64,000 nucleotides of DNA from Qipengyuania intermedia (GCF_019711615.1 NZ_JAIGNS010000001.1:248001-312000), one strand, 5' to 3'. Shown: positions 15,920-25,038, counted from the first letter of the stretch. Numbers and translations are program-made. Notes: generated by a model not told the origin, from the letters alone.

Positions 15920-16972
15920 TCAGGTGGTCGGGTTTTCGACCGGGAATGCACCGGCACCGGCAGCACCTTCGACGGTGCTTTCCGGTTCCTGCAGCGGGGC
16001 GAGATCGGCGTTCAGATCGCCGGTTTCTTCTGCGCCGGCGATCGTACCGCCCTGCGCAAGGACCCACTGGTTGTACTGTTCCAGCGGAAGCGCCTCAACC
16101 GTGATAGGCATGTAAGCGTGACGGGCGCCGCACAGTTCGGAGCACTGTCCGTAATAAACGCCCGGCTTTTCGACCATCAGGATCTTCTCGTTGAGACGAC
16201 CCGGCACGGCGTCGAGCTTGAACCACAGGCTCGGCACGGCGAACGAGTGGATCACGTCGGCAGCGGTAATCTGCATACGGATCGGAACGCCGACCGGCAC
16301 AACCATGCGGTTGTCGACGGCGAGCTGCGTAGGTTCGCCGCGAGCTTCGGCCTCGGCATCGTCGAGCATGTTCGAAATGATCTCGAACTCGCCATTGTCG
16401 GGATAGGTGTAGCCCCAATACCACTGGTAGCCAGTCGCCTTGATGGTGATGGCATCCTTGGGGATCGGCTCGTACTGCTTGGCGATCAGCGTGATCGAGG
16501 GGATCGCGATGGCAAGCAGGATGAGGGCCGGAACAACCGTCCAGATGACTTCGATCAGCGTATTGTGGCTGGTCTTCGAAGGCGTCGGATTGGCCGAGCG
16601 GCGGAAACGGAACATGGTGTAGAGCATCAGCACGAGAACGAAGAGGCTGATCGCGACCATCACCCAGATGAGACCGGTGTGGAGGCCATACGCGAATTCG
16701 CCGGTTTCCGAGAACTGCTGCTGGATATCAATGCCTGCATCGACCGGCATGCCGATACCTTCGGTCGGCTTCATCGGCGTGTAGGCGCCGCTACCTTCCG
16801 TAACGGCACCCGGATCGGCAACGTCTGCCGCGTCTGCCGGATCGACAGATTCGAGCTGTTCGGTGGCGTTGGCTTCTGCTGCATCCTGCGCGATCGCGGC
16901 CTGCGATCCCAAGAGTAGGGCGAAGGCCATTGCCAGGCTGGCGACAATCCGGTGGAAACCGAGGAATTTCAT
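15920..16972 (-). CDS. coxB: Cytochrome c oxidase subunit II
   Basis: About 350 residues if started at MKFLGFHRIV, which begins a signal peptide ending AIAQ; MTRKSAK at 16996 is an alternative start. Two membrane helices follow an acidic linker, then the cupredoxin domain with the CuA site GQCSELCGARHAYM. YQWYWGYTYP is the electron-entry region. The subunit takes electrons from cytochrome c. The acidic 50-residue stretch after the signal (AANATEQLESVDPADAAD) is longer than usual. It heads the cox cluster and is divergent from pyrE. Confidence 0.96.
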   Translation of the reverse strand: MKFLGFHRIVASLAMAFALLLGSQAAIAQDAAEANATEQLESVDPADAADVADPGAVTEGSGAYTPMKPTEGIGMPVDAGIDIQQQFSETGEFAYGLHTGLIWVMVAISLFVLVLMLYTMFRFRRSANPTPSKTSHNTLIEVIWTVVPALILLAIAIPSITLIAKQYEPIPKDAITIKATGYQWYWGYTYPDNGEFEIISNMLDDAEAEARGEPTQLAVDNRMVVPVGVPIRMQITAADVIHSFAVPSLWFKLDAVPGRLNEKILMVEKPGVYYGQCSELCGARHAYMPITVEALPLEQYNQWVLAQGGTIAGAEETGDLNADLAPLQEPESTVEGAAGAGAFPVENPTT

Positions 16973-17195
16973 CGTCTTGGCACTCTTTCGTGTCATGTCA
17001 TCGTCCGGGACTGAACCTCGCTGAGTAGGCCGAAAGAGTACCTTCGGCGCACGGGCTAGCGACCCTGCAACGAGGGCCCGGTTGGGCCGCCTATAGATAG
17101 ACATGGCCAATGCCTCAAGCGCTGGGGGCAGAAAAATATGCATCCTGCATTGCCTCTTGCGCAATCGGGCCGGACGCGCTTTGAGCCAAGGCGAC

Positions 17196-17777
17196 ATGAC
17201 AGAAGATGAAATCCTCTCTGAATTCCGCGCAAGCGAAGCCCTCCTCGAAGGTCATTTCAAGCTTTCGAGCGGCAAACATAGCGGCCATTATCTGCAATGC
17301 GCGCGGGTGCTGATGAACCCCGACCGAGCCGGCAGGCTGGCCCTTGCGCTGGCACAGAAAATTCCGCGCGAGATCCGCAACGAGATCGATGTGGTCGTCA
17401 GCCCTGCAATGGGCGGCATCATCATCGGCCAGGAAATGGGACGTGCGCTGGGCAAGGACGCGATGTTCCTCGAACGGCCCGACGGCGAATTCCACCTGCG
17501 CCGCGGGTTTCGCATCGAACCGGGCGCAAAAGTGCTGATGGTGGAAGATGTCGTCACCACCGGCCTCTCCAGCCGTGAGGCGATTGCCGCTGTCGGACGC
17601 GAGGGCGGAGAAGTGATCGCGGAGGTATCGCTGGTCGACCGCAGCAATGGCTCTGCCGATCTGGGCGTGCCGTTCTTCCCCCTGATCGATATCAACTTCC
17701 CGACCTATGACGAGGACGACTTGCCCGAAGAACTCGCCGCCATCGAGGTAACGAAGCCGGGCAGCCGCGCGGCATGA
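17196..17777 (+). CDS. pyrE: Orotate phosphoribosyltransferase
   Basis: A 193-residue protein with the PRPP-binding motif [14 protein letters not shown] (about 113-126) and [16 protein letters not shown] (21-36), typical of the short bacterial PyrE class. It joins orotate and PRPP to form OMP in pyrimidine synthesis. The start [10 protein letters not shown] is preceded by AAGG; an upstream in-frame ATG at 17103 would add 31 atypical residues. It opens a plus-strand operon and overlaps pdxJ by four bases. Confidence 0.96.
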   Translation: MTEDEILSEFRASEALLEGHFKLSSGKHSGHYLQCARVLMNPDRAGRLALALAQKIPREIRNEIDVVVSPAMGGIIIGQEMGRALGKDAMFLERPDGEFHLRRGFRIEPGAKVLMVEDVVTTGLSSREAIAAVGREGGEVIAEVSLVDRSNGSADLGVPFFPLIDINFPTYDEDDLPEELAAIEVTKPGSRAA

Positions 17778-18514
17778 CACGCCCGCTTCGCCTCGGCGTC
17801 AATATCGATCACGTCGCCACCATCCGCAATGCGCGAGGCGGCGACCATCCCGATCCGGTGCGCGCCGCCGAGATCGTGGCGCGCGTCGGCGGTGACGGGA
17901 TCACGGCCCACCTGCGCGAAGACCGCCGGCACATCCGCGATGCCGATCTGAGGCGCATCCAGGAAGCGACCGACCTCCCGCTCAACCTGGAAATGGCAGC
18001 GACCGAGGAAATGCTCGAGATCGCGCTGGCCCACAAGCCGCATGCCGCTTGCATCGTTCCGGAAAAGCGCGAGGAGCGTACGACCGAAGGCGGCCTCGAT
18101 GCAGCGGGGCAGCACAACACGCTCGCGCCGATCGTGTGGAAGCTGAAAGACAACGGCATCCGCGTGTCGCTGTTCATCGAGGCGGACGAGCGCCAGCTGG
18201 ACGCCGCGCTCAAGCTCGGCGTTCCGGTCGTGGAATTCCACACCGGCGAATATGCCCACGCCCATCTCGACGGCGACAGCGACAAGCTGGCCCGCGAACT
18301 GAAGCGGATTTCCGACATGGCGGCGCTTGCGGCCAAGAACGGCATAGAGCCGCACGCGGGCCACGGCCTCACTTACGAAAACGTCCAGCCTATCGCTGCC
18401 ATCCCGCAGATCGCCGAGCTCAACATCGGCCACTACCTGGTGGGCGAAGCCGTCTTCGTCGGACTGGAGAGTGCTGTACGCCATATGCGCGAACTCATGG
18501 ACGAGGCGCGGTGA
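17774..18514 (+). CDS. pdxJ: Pyridoxine 5'-phosphate synthase
   Basis: A 246-residue PdxJ barrel: [17 protein letters not shown] at the start, [23 protein letters not shown], and [11 protein letters not shown] all match the family. It condenses 1-deoxyxylulose-5-phosphate with an aminoacetone phosphate to pyridoxine 5'-phosphate. ATGA overlap with pyrE and GTGA overlap with the next gene indicate translational coupling. The pyrE-pdxJ-acpS-lepB order is shared by many alphaproteobacteria. Confidence 0.97.
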   Translation: MTRPLRLGVNIDHVATIRNARGGDHPDPVRAAEIVARVGGDGITAHLREDRRHIRDADLRRIQEATDLPLNLEMAATEEMLEIALAHKPHAACIVPEKREERTTEGGLDAAGQHNTLAPIVWKLKDNGIRVSLFIEADERQLDAALKLGVPVVEFHTGEYAHAHLDGDSDKLARELKRISDMAALAAKNGIEPHAGHGLTYENVQPIAAIPQIAELNIGHYLVGEAVFVGLESAVRHMRELMDEAR

Positions 18515-18783
18515 GCCAGCCCGCCCTTTCCGGCAAAGAGCAGCTGTGGGGGCTGGCAGCCGTTATCCCCTTCCTGTTGAGCATAGGGTTGCTCGCCTAT
18601 GCGATATCGCAGCAGGCCGCACTCGCCTTTGCCGTAGGTTGGCCGATCATCCAGGTTATCGGCTATACCGGTGCATTCAAACGCTCAAAGGGCGAGATCG
18701 ACCATCCGCTGGTCAAGAGCCAGGTGTTCATTCACTGGATGATGCTGATCATCCTCACCGTCATGATTTCGAGGGCAGCATGA
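18511..18783 (+). CDS. Small two-to-three-helix membrane protein, function unknown
   Basis: A 90-residue protein starting with GTG inside the pdxJ stop (GTGA): [14 protein letters not shown]. Hydrophobic segments are visible at about 13-31, 36-52 and 72-88, separated by [10 protein letters not shown]. The stop overlaps the acpS start (ATGA). It has no recognised motif; position in a fully overlapping operon argues that it is a real gene. Confidence 0.72.
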   Translation: MSQPALSGKEQLWGLAAVIPFLLSIGLLAYAISQQAALAFAVGWPIIQVIGYTGAFKRSKGEIDHPLVKSQVFIHWMMLIILTVMISRAA

Positions 18784-19181
18784 TCATCGGAATGGGTTCC
18801 GACCTGTGCAATATCGAGCGAATCCAGAACTCGCTCGACCGCTATGGCGAGCGCTTCGAAATGCGCGTCTTTACCGAGATCGAGCGTGCGAAGGCGCGCA
18901 AGCGGCCTTTCACCATCGCCGGCACCTATGCCAAGCGCTTCGCCGCGAAAGAAGCTTTCTCCAAAGCGGTCGGGACGGGCTTTCGCCGCGGCGTCTTCAT
19001 GAAACATATCGGCGTTGTGAATGCCCCTTCCGGAGCGCCCACCCTGGCGCTTGAGGGCGGCGCTGCACAAAGGCTTGCCGAAATGGTCCCGCACGGCCAT
19101 GAGCCGCGCATTCATCTCACCCTCACCGACGACCATCCATGGGCACAGGCCTTCGTCATCATCGAGGCCCATCCCGCTTGA
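18780..19181 (+). CDS. acpS: Holo-[acyl-carrier-protein] synthase
   Basis: A 133-residue Acp[16 protein letters not shown] carries the Mg2+-binding Asp, and [16 protein letters not shown] the second signature with the catalytic Glu. It transfers 4'-phosphopantetheine from CoA to ACP. It overlaps the preceding small membrane gene by four bases and the lepB start lies at its stop. Confidence 0.96.
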   Translation: MIIGMGSDLCNIERIQNSLDRYGERFEMRVFTEIERAKARKRPFTIAGTYAKRFAAKEAFSKAVGTGFRRGVFMKHIGVVNAPSGAPTLALEGGAAQRLAEMVPHGHEPRIHLTLTDDHPWAQAFVIIEAHPA

Positions 19182-20041
19182 GTATCGACACACCGGCCGT
19201 GACAAAATCCGAAAAGCAAGACGAGAAAGTAAACTGGTTCGCGGAAATCCGCGGCCTCGGGCTGATGCTGCTCGCCGTCTTCGCCTTCCACAGCTTCATT
19301 GCGAAGCCGTTCTATATCCCGTCCGAATCGATGCTGCCGAACCTCCTGGTCGGCGACCGGCTGGTCGTGAGCAAATATCCCTACGGCTGGAACTGGTCCT
19401 CGGTCAGCTTCCACCTCGCCCCGCGCGGCGACTGGCGGGTTGCCGGATCTACGCCCGAATACGGGGATATCGTCATTCCCGTGCACCCGGAGCGCGACGA
19501 GGATTACATCAAGCGCGTCGTCGGGCTGCCCGGCGACACGATCGCGGTGGTCAATGGCCGCATCGAATTGAACGGCACTCCCGTACCGCAGGAAGTCGAG
19601 CCCGCGCGCGACTTGCCCGTGGATGCGAACTCCACCTGCTGGGGCTTTGGCGACCCGAGCTTCCTGGTTACCGACGACGAGGGCAAGCCGGTCTGCCGCG
19701 TTCCGGTCCTACGCGAAACGCTGCCGAACGGGGCAAATTATCTCGTCATCGACCATACCCGCACACAGCTCGACAATTTCGGACCGATGACCATTCCCGA
19801 GGGCGAAGTCTTCGTGATGGGCGACAATCGCGACCATTCCTCGGACAGCCGCGAGCTCAATTCCTCGCGCGGGCTCCTGGGCCCCGTTCCACTGGAAAAC
19901 ATCGGCGGCCGCGCGGAGTTTATCACCTTCTCGCTCGACGGCACGACCTCGCTCAACCCCGTGACCTGGTTTACCAGCTTGCGCGAAAACCGTTCCTGGA
20001 CCACTCTGCGCCCTGCCATAGCGCAGGAGCCCGAAGGATAA
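19178..20041 (+). CDS. lepB: Signal peptidase I
   Basis: About 287 residues if started at TTG 19178, which overlaps the acpS stop; GTG 19199 is an alternative start. One N-terminal membrane helix (about 26-40) precedes [14 protein letters not shown] with the catalytic Ser (about 51), [12 protein letters not shown] with the general-base Lys (about 112), and the box E motif [11 protein letters not shown]. It removes signal peptides on the periplasmic face. Neither candidate start has a good ribosome site. Confidence 0.95.
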   Translation: MSIDTPAVTKSEKQDEKVNWFAEIRGLGLMLLAVFAFHSFIAKPFYIPSESMLPNLLVGDRLVVSKYPYGWNWSSVSFHLAPRGDWRVAGSTPEYGDIVIPVHPERDEDYIKRVVGLPGDTIAVVNGRIELNGTPVPQEVEPARDLPVDANSTCWGFGDPSFLVTDDEGKPVCRVPVLRETLPNGANYLVIDHTRTQLDNFGPMTIPEGEVFVMGDNRDHSSDSRELNSSRGLLGPVPLENIGGRAEFITFSLDGTTSLNPVTWFTSLRENRSWTTLRPAIAQEPEG

Positions 20042-21151
20042 ATGCCTGAAAACAAAGCCGCGCATCCCGGCCTGGCGGCTGAAGACGACAATCCGGGTGC
20101 CAGCCCCACACGCATAGGCGATCCGCGGCTTCGCTTCGAGGCAGCCCGCGCTTTGACCTGGGGCCTCGTCATCGGCCTTATCGCGCTTGCGGTCCATTTG
20201 TCCCAGTCGCTGCTCGTCATCTTCGGTGCGATGGTCTTTGCAGCCCTGATCGATGGCGGCTCTCGCCTGTTGGGCCGCGCCCTGCCCATCGGCCGCAACT
20301 GGCGTGTGGCCATCGTCCTGCTGCTAGCAACCGCCTTCCTGGTCTGGCTCGTCTACTTCGCCGGTTCGCAGATCTCGCAGCAGGCGGCCGAATTCCCTTC
20401 GATCATCGAAATGCAATTGGAGCGTTTCCTCGAATATCTGCGCGGCAAGGGTTTTGCAGTGCGGACCGAAGACATCCAGTCGATGATGGGCAATCTCATG
20501 AGCGGAGTCGGCACGGTGACCCGCGCAATCGGCGGCCTTTTCGGGGGTGTCACGACGCTGGTGCTGATTATCATCATCGGCGTCTATTTCGCGATCGACC
20601 CCCGCATCTATGAGCGCGGCGTTGCGTGGATGGTCCCCGCGAACAAGCGCGAGGCGTTCTACGACACGCTCAGCTACCAGGCCTATACGATGCGCAGGCT
20701 GCTCGCCGGACGGCTTGTCGGCATGGTCGCGGAAGGTATCTTCACCTGGGCCCTGCTTGCTCTTTACGGCGTGCCGATGGCCGCCCTTCTGGGATTGCTG
20801 ACCGGATTGCTCGCCTTCATCCCGAACATCGGCGCGATCATCTCCGGCGTGCTGATGGTTCTGGTCGGCTTTTCCGGCGGGGTCGACATGGGACTCTACA
20901 CGATCTTCGTGTATTTCCTCGTCCAGAATTTCGACGGCTATATCCTGGTGCCTATGATCGCCAAGAAAACGGTCGATCTTGCGCCCGGCCTGGTGCTGTC
21001 GGCACAGCTGATCTTTGGGGTACTCTTCGGTATCCTGGGACTGGCGCTCGCCGACCCGATGCTGGCGATGATCAAGGTCGCGCTGGAACGCCGATCAGAG
21101 CGTCTGGGCAAACTCGATGCCGATGCAGAGATTACGGAGGCAGAAGCCTGA
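20042..21151 (+). CDS. AI-2E family transporter (UPF0118)
   Basis: A 369-residue membrane protein of the AI-2E/PerM family: paired hydrophobic helices after residue 40, a long amphipathic region (FPSIIEMQLERFLEYLRGKG), then the conserved C-terminal block with LYGVPMAALLGLLTGLLAFIPNIG-type sequence (about 240-262) and a final GLALADPMLAMIKV. Members export diverse small molecules or ions; the substrate is unknown. ATG is the base triplet directly after the lepB stop codon. Confidence 0.9.
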   Translation: MPENKAAHPGLAAEDDNPGASPTRIGDPRLRFEAARALTWGLVIGLIALAVHLSQSLLVIFGAMVFAALIDGGSRLLGRALPIGRNWRVAIVLLLATAFLVWLVYFAGSQISQQAAEFPSIIEMQLERFLEYLRGKGFAVRTEDIQSMMGNLMSGVGTVTRAIGGLFGGVTTLVLIIIIGVYFAIDPRIYERGVAWMVPANKREAFYDTLSYQAYTMRRLLAGRLVGMVAEGIFTWALLALYGVPMAALLGLLTGLLAFIPNIGAIISGVLMVLVGFSGGVDMGLYTIFVYFLVQNFDGYILVPMIAKKTVDLAPGLVLSAQLIFGVLFGILGLALADPMLAMIKVALERRSERLGKLDADAEITEAEA

Positions 21152-21152
21152 T

Positions 21153-22394
21153 ATGGCACGCAAATTCCTGTATTTCGTGGCGATCGTCATCGCGATCATC
21201 ATCGTCGGCGCGATCGCACTCGCCATATACGGGCGCGAGGCGACCGAGATCGCTTTCGTGCCGCGCGGCGAATTCGTCGAGCAGGAAGCGCTCGCCGCCA
21301 ATGCCTACGAAGATCCGGCCATGTGGTATTCGCGGCCCGGCATCGGAACCGACGATCCGGCGCGCTACCAACCCGCGGTGGCACAGGTAGCACCCGATCC
21401 TGCGAGCCGGACGCCCTCGCCCGAAGCCCCTGCTGCCGAACAAAGCATCGACGGGCCCGCGCCTTTCACGACGATAGGCTCGGAACGCGGCGAAGCGGCC
21501 GATGCCAGCGAGACTCCGTCCTTCGCGGTCTTCTTCGTGCCGCCCACCAGCTACACCAAGGGTGCATTGGGCGAGTGGAACGCGCCGCTCAACGATGCGG
21601 AGACCGACCGTCTCGCTCGCGTCTTCCTGCGGGGTCTCGCAAGCCCATTCAATCGCGCCGACGAGATCTGGGCGCCCAAATACAGGCAGGCCGCAGTCGG
21701 AGCGTTCCTGACCGAAAAGGACGAGGCAAGCCGCGCCATCGATGCAGCCTATGCCGATATCGCGCAGGCGTTCGCCTATTTCATCGAGAGCGTCGATGCC
21801 GACAAACCGATCGTGCTCGCCGGGCACAGCCAGGGCTCGGTCCATATCCTTCGCCTATTGCGCGACGAAATCGCCGATACACCGCTGCAGGACAGGATCG
21901 CCGCGGTCTATGCGCCGGGCTGGCCGATTTCGGTCGAGCATGACTTGCCGTCCCTCCCCTACCCGGCCTGCGCGACAGGAGAGCAGGCAAGCTGCATCGT
22001 TTCATTCATCAGCTTCACCGACGATGGCGATCCGGGGCAATTGCTCCAGCGCTACAGCGCGCTTCCAGGTCTCGACGGCAAGCCACGCGGCCAGGACGAC
22101 AGCGTCCTGTGCGTCAACCCGTTGACCGGTATGACCGGCGGATCTGCACCTGCGTCCGAGAATCTGGGTACCCTCAAACCGGACGCGGACATGAGTTCAG
22201 CCGAACTGGTCCCGGGCGCCGTGCCTGCGCGCTGCGACAAAGCGGGCATCCTGCGGATCGGGGATGCGCCCGACCTTGGCCCAGGGGTGCTGCCGGGCGG
22301 AAACTACCACGTCTATGACATCCCTCTGTTCTGGAAGAACATGCAGGAAGACGTCCTCAACCGGGTGCGGACATGGGCGACGCGGCAATCGTAA
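21153..22394 (+). CDS. DUF3089 domain protein, membrane-anchored alpha/beta hydrolase
   Basis: A 413-residue protein starting MARKFLYFVAIVIAI: an N-terminal membrane anchor (about 5-23), then DUF3089 with VFFVPPTSYTKGALGEWNAP and the nucleophile elbow GHSQGS (Ser about 226). About 90 residues between anchor and domain are Ala/Pro/Asp-rich linker. The fold suggests a periplasmic esterase or lipase of unknown substrate. It starts one base after the AI-2E family stop and overlaps ruvX by 22 bases, so all are probably cotranscribed. Confidence 0.85.
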   Translation: MARKFLYFVAIVIAIIIVGAIALAIYGREATEIAFVPRGEFVEQEALAANAYEDPAMWYSRPGIGTDDPARYQPAVAQVAPDPASRTPSPEAPAAEQSIDGPAPFTTIGSERGEAADASETPSFAVFFVPPTSYTKGALGEWNAPLNDAETDRLARVFLRGLASPFNRADEIWAPKYRQAAVGAFLTEKDEASRAIDAAYADIAQAFAYFIESVDADKPIVLAGHSQGSVHILRLLRDEIADTPLQDRIAAVYAPGWPISVEHDLPSLPYPACATGEQASCIVSFISFTDDGDPGQLLQRYSALPGLDGKPRGQDDSVLCVNPLTGMTGGSAPASENLGTLKPDADMSSAELVPGAVPARCDKAGILRIGDAPDLGPGVLPGGNYHVYDIPLFWKNMQEDVLNRVRTWATRQS

Positions 22395-22858
22395 CCGACA
22401 ACCGGCTCGAATTCGGCGCCCTGCTGCCCGACGGCGGCGTTCTCCTCGCGCTCGACCTCGGCACGAAGACGATCGGCGTTGCTACCTGCGATGCCGGATG
22501 GCGCTTTGCCACTGCTGGCAAGACCCTGCCTCGCGGCAAGTTCACCCAGGATTGCGGGAAATTGCGAGAAATCGTGAAAGAGCGCGCAGTGCAAGGGGTG
22601 GTCATCGGCCTGCCCCGCAACATGGACGGCAAGGAAGGGCCACGGGCGCAGGCCAGCCGGGCTTATGCACGGAATATTGCGACCGCGCTGGACTTACCCG
22701 TGCTGCTATGGGACGAACGCTGGTCGACCGCGAGTGCGGAGGCCGCGATGATCGGACAGGACATGAGCCGGGCAAAGCGCGCCGAACGTATCGATGCCCA
22801 CGCGGCAGCGGTCATCCTGCAAGGCGCCATAGACGCGCTGGCGGGAGGGGGTTTTTAG
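22373..22858 (+). CDS. ruvX: Putative pre-16S rRNA nuclease / Holliday-junction resolvase RuvX (YqgF)
   Basis: A 161-residue RNase H-fold protein with LLALDLGTKTIGVATCD (about 24-40, first catalytic Asp), VVIGLPRNMDGKEGP and DERWSTASAE, then IDAHAAAVILQ with the last Asp. This matches YqgF, which matures the 5' end of 16S rRNA. The first 20 residues are extra compared with E. coli; a later start is possible but none is better placed. The start overlaps the DUF3089 gene by 22 bases. Confidence 0.93.
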   Translation: MGDAAIVTDNRLEFGALLPDGGVLLALDLGTKTIGVATCDAGWRFATAGKTLPRGKFTQDCGKLREIVKERAVQGVVIGLPRNMDGKEGPRAQASRAYARNIATALDLPVLLWDERWSTASAEAAMIGQDMSRAKRAERIDAHAAAVILQGAIDALAGGGF

Positions 22859-22872
22859 GGAGAGGGTCGCAA

Positions 22873-23013
22873 ATGCTGGGACTGTTCGACGTCTTCGACG
22901 TCTACGAAGGAAATGGGAAAATCAGGGCGAGCCGCCGCGGAAGATTAGCCCGGCTGGTCGCCTTCGCCATTATCGCTCTCCTTTTCGTCCTGACAATCCG
23001 CACTCTCTGGTAG
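22873..23013 (+). CDS. 46-residue single-helix membrane protein, function unknown
   Basis: MLGLFDVFDVYEGNGKIR, a basic patch (ASRRGRLAR), then one membrane helix (about 26-43), ending TLW. GGGAGAGGG lies 8-16 bases before the ATG, a strong ribosome site. It follows ruvX by 14 bases in the same direction and is convergent with the peptide-cassette gene. Length, ribosome site and charge pattern make it a likely real small membrane protein; no family is recognised. Confidence 0.62.
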   Translation: MLGLFDVFDVYEGNGKIRASRRGRLARLVAFAIIALLFVLTIRTLW

Positions 23014-23020
23014 AGCGCTA

Positions 23021-23908
23021 CTACAACGCAGCTCTTTGCAAAGCGGCTTCGGCTGCGATCAATCGATTGCCGCTCTGCTCTGCCCGCCGCCACAGGGCAT
23101 CCTGGCCTGCCTTATCCAGCAAGCCGCACCACGCCTCATAGCTGGCAAGGCGGAGCCTGTCGCTCGGATGCGACGTGCCCACCCATTCGGCGAAATCCAG
23201 CGCTTCCTCGGTGCCGATCCCGATGGCACAGCGCAGGAAGCATTCGGTCGATGTCGGATTGAGGATGCCCGTCACGGCATTGCTGTCGAGATCGAAGCCG
23301 TATTGATCCCACCAGCCCTTGGCCGGATCGACGTGCATGATGTTGAGGGAAACCGACAGCCTATCCGGCGGCAGTTGGGCGTGCACATCGCGGTGGGCGC
23401 GGTAGAGCATCATCCTGCCTTCGGACAGGGCTGAGCGCTCGACGAACCGCAACCCAGCCTGCTCACCGCGGAAACCGGCGACATCTTCGTAATCGTACTC
23501 GTGATAATCGCTCAGATAGCCCGGGCCGAAATAGCCTGCGGTGAGGAAACTGAAATTGTGGTCATGCGGTACGCCGTAGACGAAGGCTTTCGCTCCACTG
23601 GCTCGGACGCAGGCTTCGTCTTCGCTCGGCCAGATATTCGCGCGCAGGAAGAAACTGCCCATGTTGGGCGACAGGACGATCGCTTGCGGGCCGTAGCCGC
23701 TTTCCTGTCCCCCTCCGCGGTGGTTTTCTTTCAACTGTTCGATCAGGAGATCGGCGAGGAAAGAGCGGTCGTTGACTAGCCGCCGCATGGCGAGCGAGGC
23801 ATTCTTCAAACTGTCCTCATCCTCGGGATCGAAGCCGGTCGAGAGCATCTCGATGCATTCGTGCAAATCGTGAGAAACGTCATCGACCGTGTGGATTATG
23901 CGGGGCAT
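23021..23908 (-). CDS. Uncharacterised cupin-like protein B of the peptide cassette
   Basis: A 295-residue protein with AGGAG 7-8 bases before its ATG. A helical N-terminal part (1-75) is followed by a central region rich in metal-ligand-like residues: GVPHDHNFSFL (His-x-His, about 112-122), YLSDYHEYDYED (131-142) and RAHRDVHAQLPPDRLSVSLN (about 169-188), spaced as in cupin or cysteine-dioxygenase-type folds. The C-terminal 90 residues are helical (LRLASYEAWCGLLDKAG) and may be HEAT-like. It overlaps protein A by 13 bases. No known enzyme is matched; a metal-dependent peptide-modifying role is inferred from the neighbouring small peptide. Confidence 0.7.
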   Translation of the reverse strand: MPRIIHTVDDVSHDLHECIEMLSTGFDPEDEDSLKNASLAMRRLVNDRSFLADLLIEQLKENHRGGGQESGYGPQAIVLSPNMGSFFLRANIWPSEDEACVRASGAKAFVYGVPHDHNFSFLTAGYFGPGYLSDYHEYDYEDVAGFRGEQAGLRFVERSALSEGRMMLYRAHRDVHAQLPPDRLSVSLNIMHVDPAKGWWDQYGFDLDSNAVTGILNPTSTECFLRCAIGIGTEEALDFAEWVGTSHPSDRLRLASYEAWCGLLDKAGQDALWRRAEQSGNRLIAAEAALQRAAL

Positions 23909-24861
23909 GCGGCAAGCTCCTGTCCGGCCAGTTGGGGGTAGGTTTCGAGCAATTGCGCGCGCAGCGCTCCGGCAGTTGCGGCGAGAGGGTCGCCCGGATC
24001 GCTCGCCATGCGCGTCAGGGCCGCAAATCCCAGTCCGCTATCGAGCGCGAGGCATTCGCGCAGCGCCTGCCAGCGGGCATGATCGCTGCCCTCGCGGGTA
24101 AGCCGGGCGAGGACGGGTGCCGCATCGCGCCTCCCCATGCGGCCCAGCAAGGCCGCTTTCATTTCGCGACCGCTCTCGTGGCGGGATCCGTTGGCGCGGT
24201 GCAGCAGGCGGTCATCGTCGAGCGCATATTCGCGAGCATCGCATGGCACTTCGTCTGTCCTCGACAGGCGCAGCACCGCCATCCGACCGTGCACGCGAAC
24301 TATGGACTTGGTGTGGTTGTGGCCCGAAAAACGCATGATCTCGCCGGCCACCACTCGGCGTATCGTGCAATCGATCGCGGCACTGTCGCTCCGCTCCTCC
24401 AGCAATTCTAGGAAGCGGACATCGGCGCTTCCCGCGAGTACGGTCTCATGCCGCTCGCCGCCCGCGAAGCAGGCCGATTTCGCCTCGCTTGCGCCGAGTT
24501 CGGTATACATGAGCAGGCTCAGTGCCGCGCGGCCTGAATGCGCCAGCTGCAGGACACTGAGACCATCCGAATGCTGGTGACGGATGGGCACCTGGCCGAG
24601 CGGGTTCCGAGCCAGACAGGTCAGCATGGGCTGCATCAGCGCCGCGACCAGCCTTCGCGCATCTTCGCCTTCGCCAAACAGCGCATCCAGCGTAGGGCAA
24701 TCTCGCAATTGCGCGCCCTCGCCATACGCGTCGAGCTCGCGAAGCGCATCGGCAGCCTCGCCTGCGCGCCAGTCGTCGCGAACGCGCTCCAGCGCAAACT
24801 GCGCGTTGCGCTGCGAGGCAGGATCACCTCGCAGCGCGCGCAATTCCGGATCGATCCTCAT
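23896..24861 (-). CDS. Uncharacterised His-rich protein A of the peptide cassette
   Basis: A 321-residue protein with an architecture like protein B: helical N-terminus (1-85), a beta-rich core containing VPIRHQHSDGLSVLQL (about 92-107), AGSADVRFLELLEE, and MRFSGHNHTKSIVRVHGRMAVLRLSR (about 175-200), then a helical C-terminus (about 232-315) with repeated helix pairs such as APVLARLTREG and LLETYPQLAG. The GHNH and VHG residues could bind a metal. It begins 15 bases after the 53-residue peptide gene and overlaps protein B. No annotated family is recognised; A and B look like diverged paralogues. Confidence 0.68.
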   Translation of the reverse strand: MRIDPELRALRGDPASQRNAQFALERVRDDWRAGEAADALRELDAYGEGAQLRDCPTLDALFGEGEDARRLVAALMQPMLTCLARNPLGQVPIRHQHSDGLSVLQLAHSGRAALSLLMYTELGASEAKSACFAGGERHETVLAGSADVRFLELLEERSDSAAIDCTIRRVVAGEIMRFSGHNHTKSIVRVHGRMAVLRLSRTDEVPCDAREYALDDDRLLHRANGSRHESGREMKAALLGRMGRRDAAPVLARLTREGSDHARWQALRECLALDSGLGFAALTRMASDPGDPLAATAGALRAQLLETYPQLAGQELAACPA

Positions 24862-24876
24862 TGCGTAGAACCGGTC

Positions 24877-25038
24877 TTAGAGAAAGGCTTCAGGATCTAC
24901 GGTGTCGTAGACGTAGACCATGATCACAACCACGCGATCGTCCACGGTCGGACCGCCATTGGCGGAAAGGCTGCCGAAAAGACCGGTGACCGTGTCGAGA
25001 CCCGGCAGGCTGGAAATATCGATCTTGGGAAGATCCAT
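24877..25038 (-). CDS. 53-residue peptide, candidate modified-peptide (RiPP) precursor
   Basis: MDLPKIDISSLPGLDTVTG begins an acidic, leader-like half (1-26). SANGG (25-29) is a possible double-glycine boundary. The last 24 residues (PTVDDRVVVIMVYVYDT then VDPEAFL) are strongly hydrophobic with two Tyr and several beta-branched residues. GGGAG lies about 5 bases before ATG. The gene is first in a minus-strand set with two uncharacterised His-rich proteins (gap 15 bases), the arrangement of precursor plus tailoring enzymes. There is no Cys and few Ser/Thr in the C-terminal half, so a lanthipeptide or thiopeptide is unlikely. The role is inferred. Confidence 0.7.
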   Translation of the reverse strand: MDLPKIDISSLPGLDTVTGLFGSLSANGGPTVDDRVVVIMVYVYDTVDPEAFL

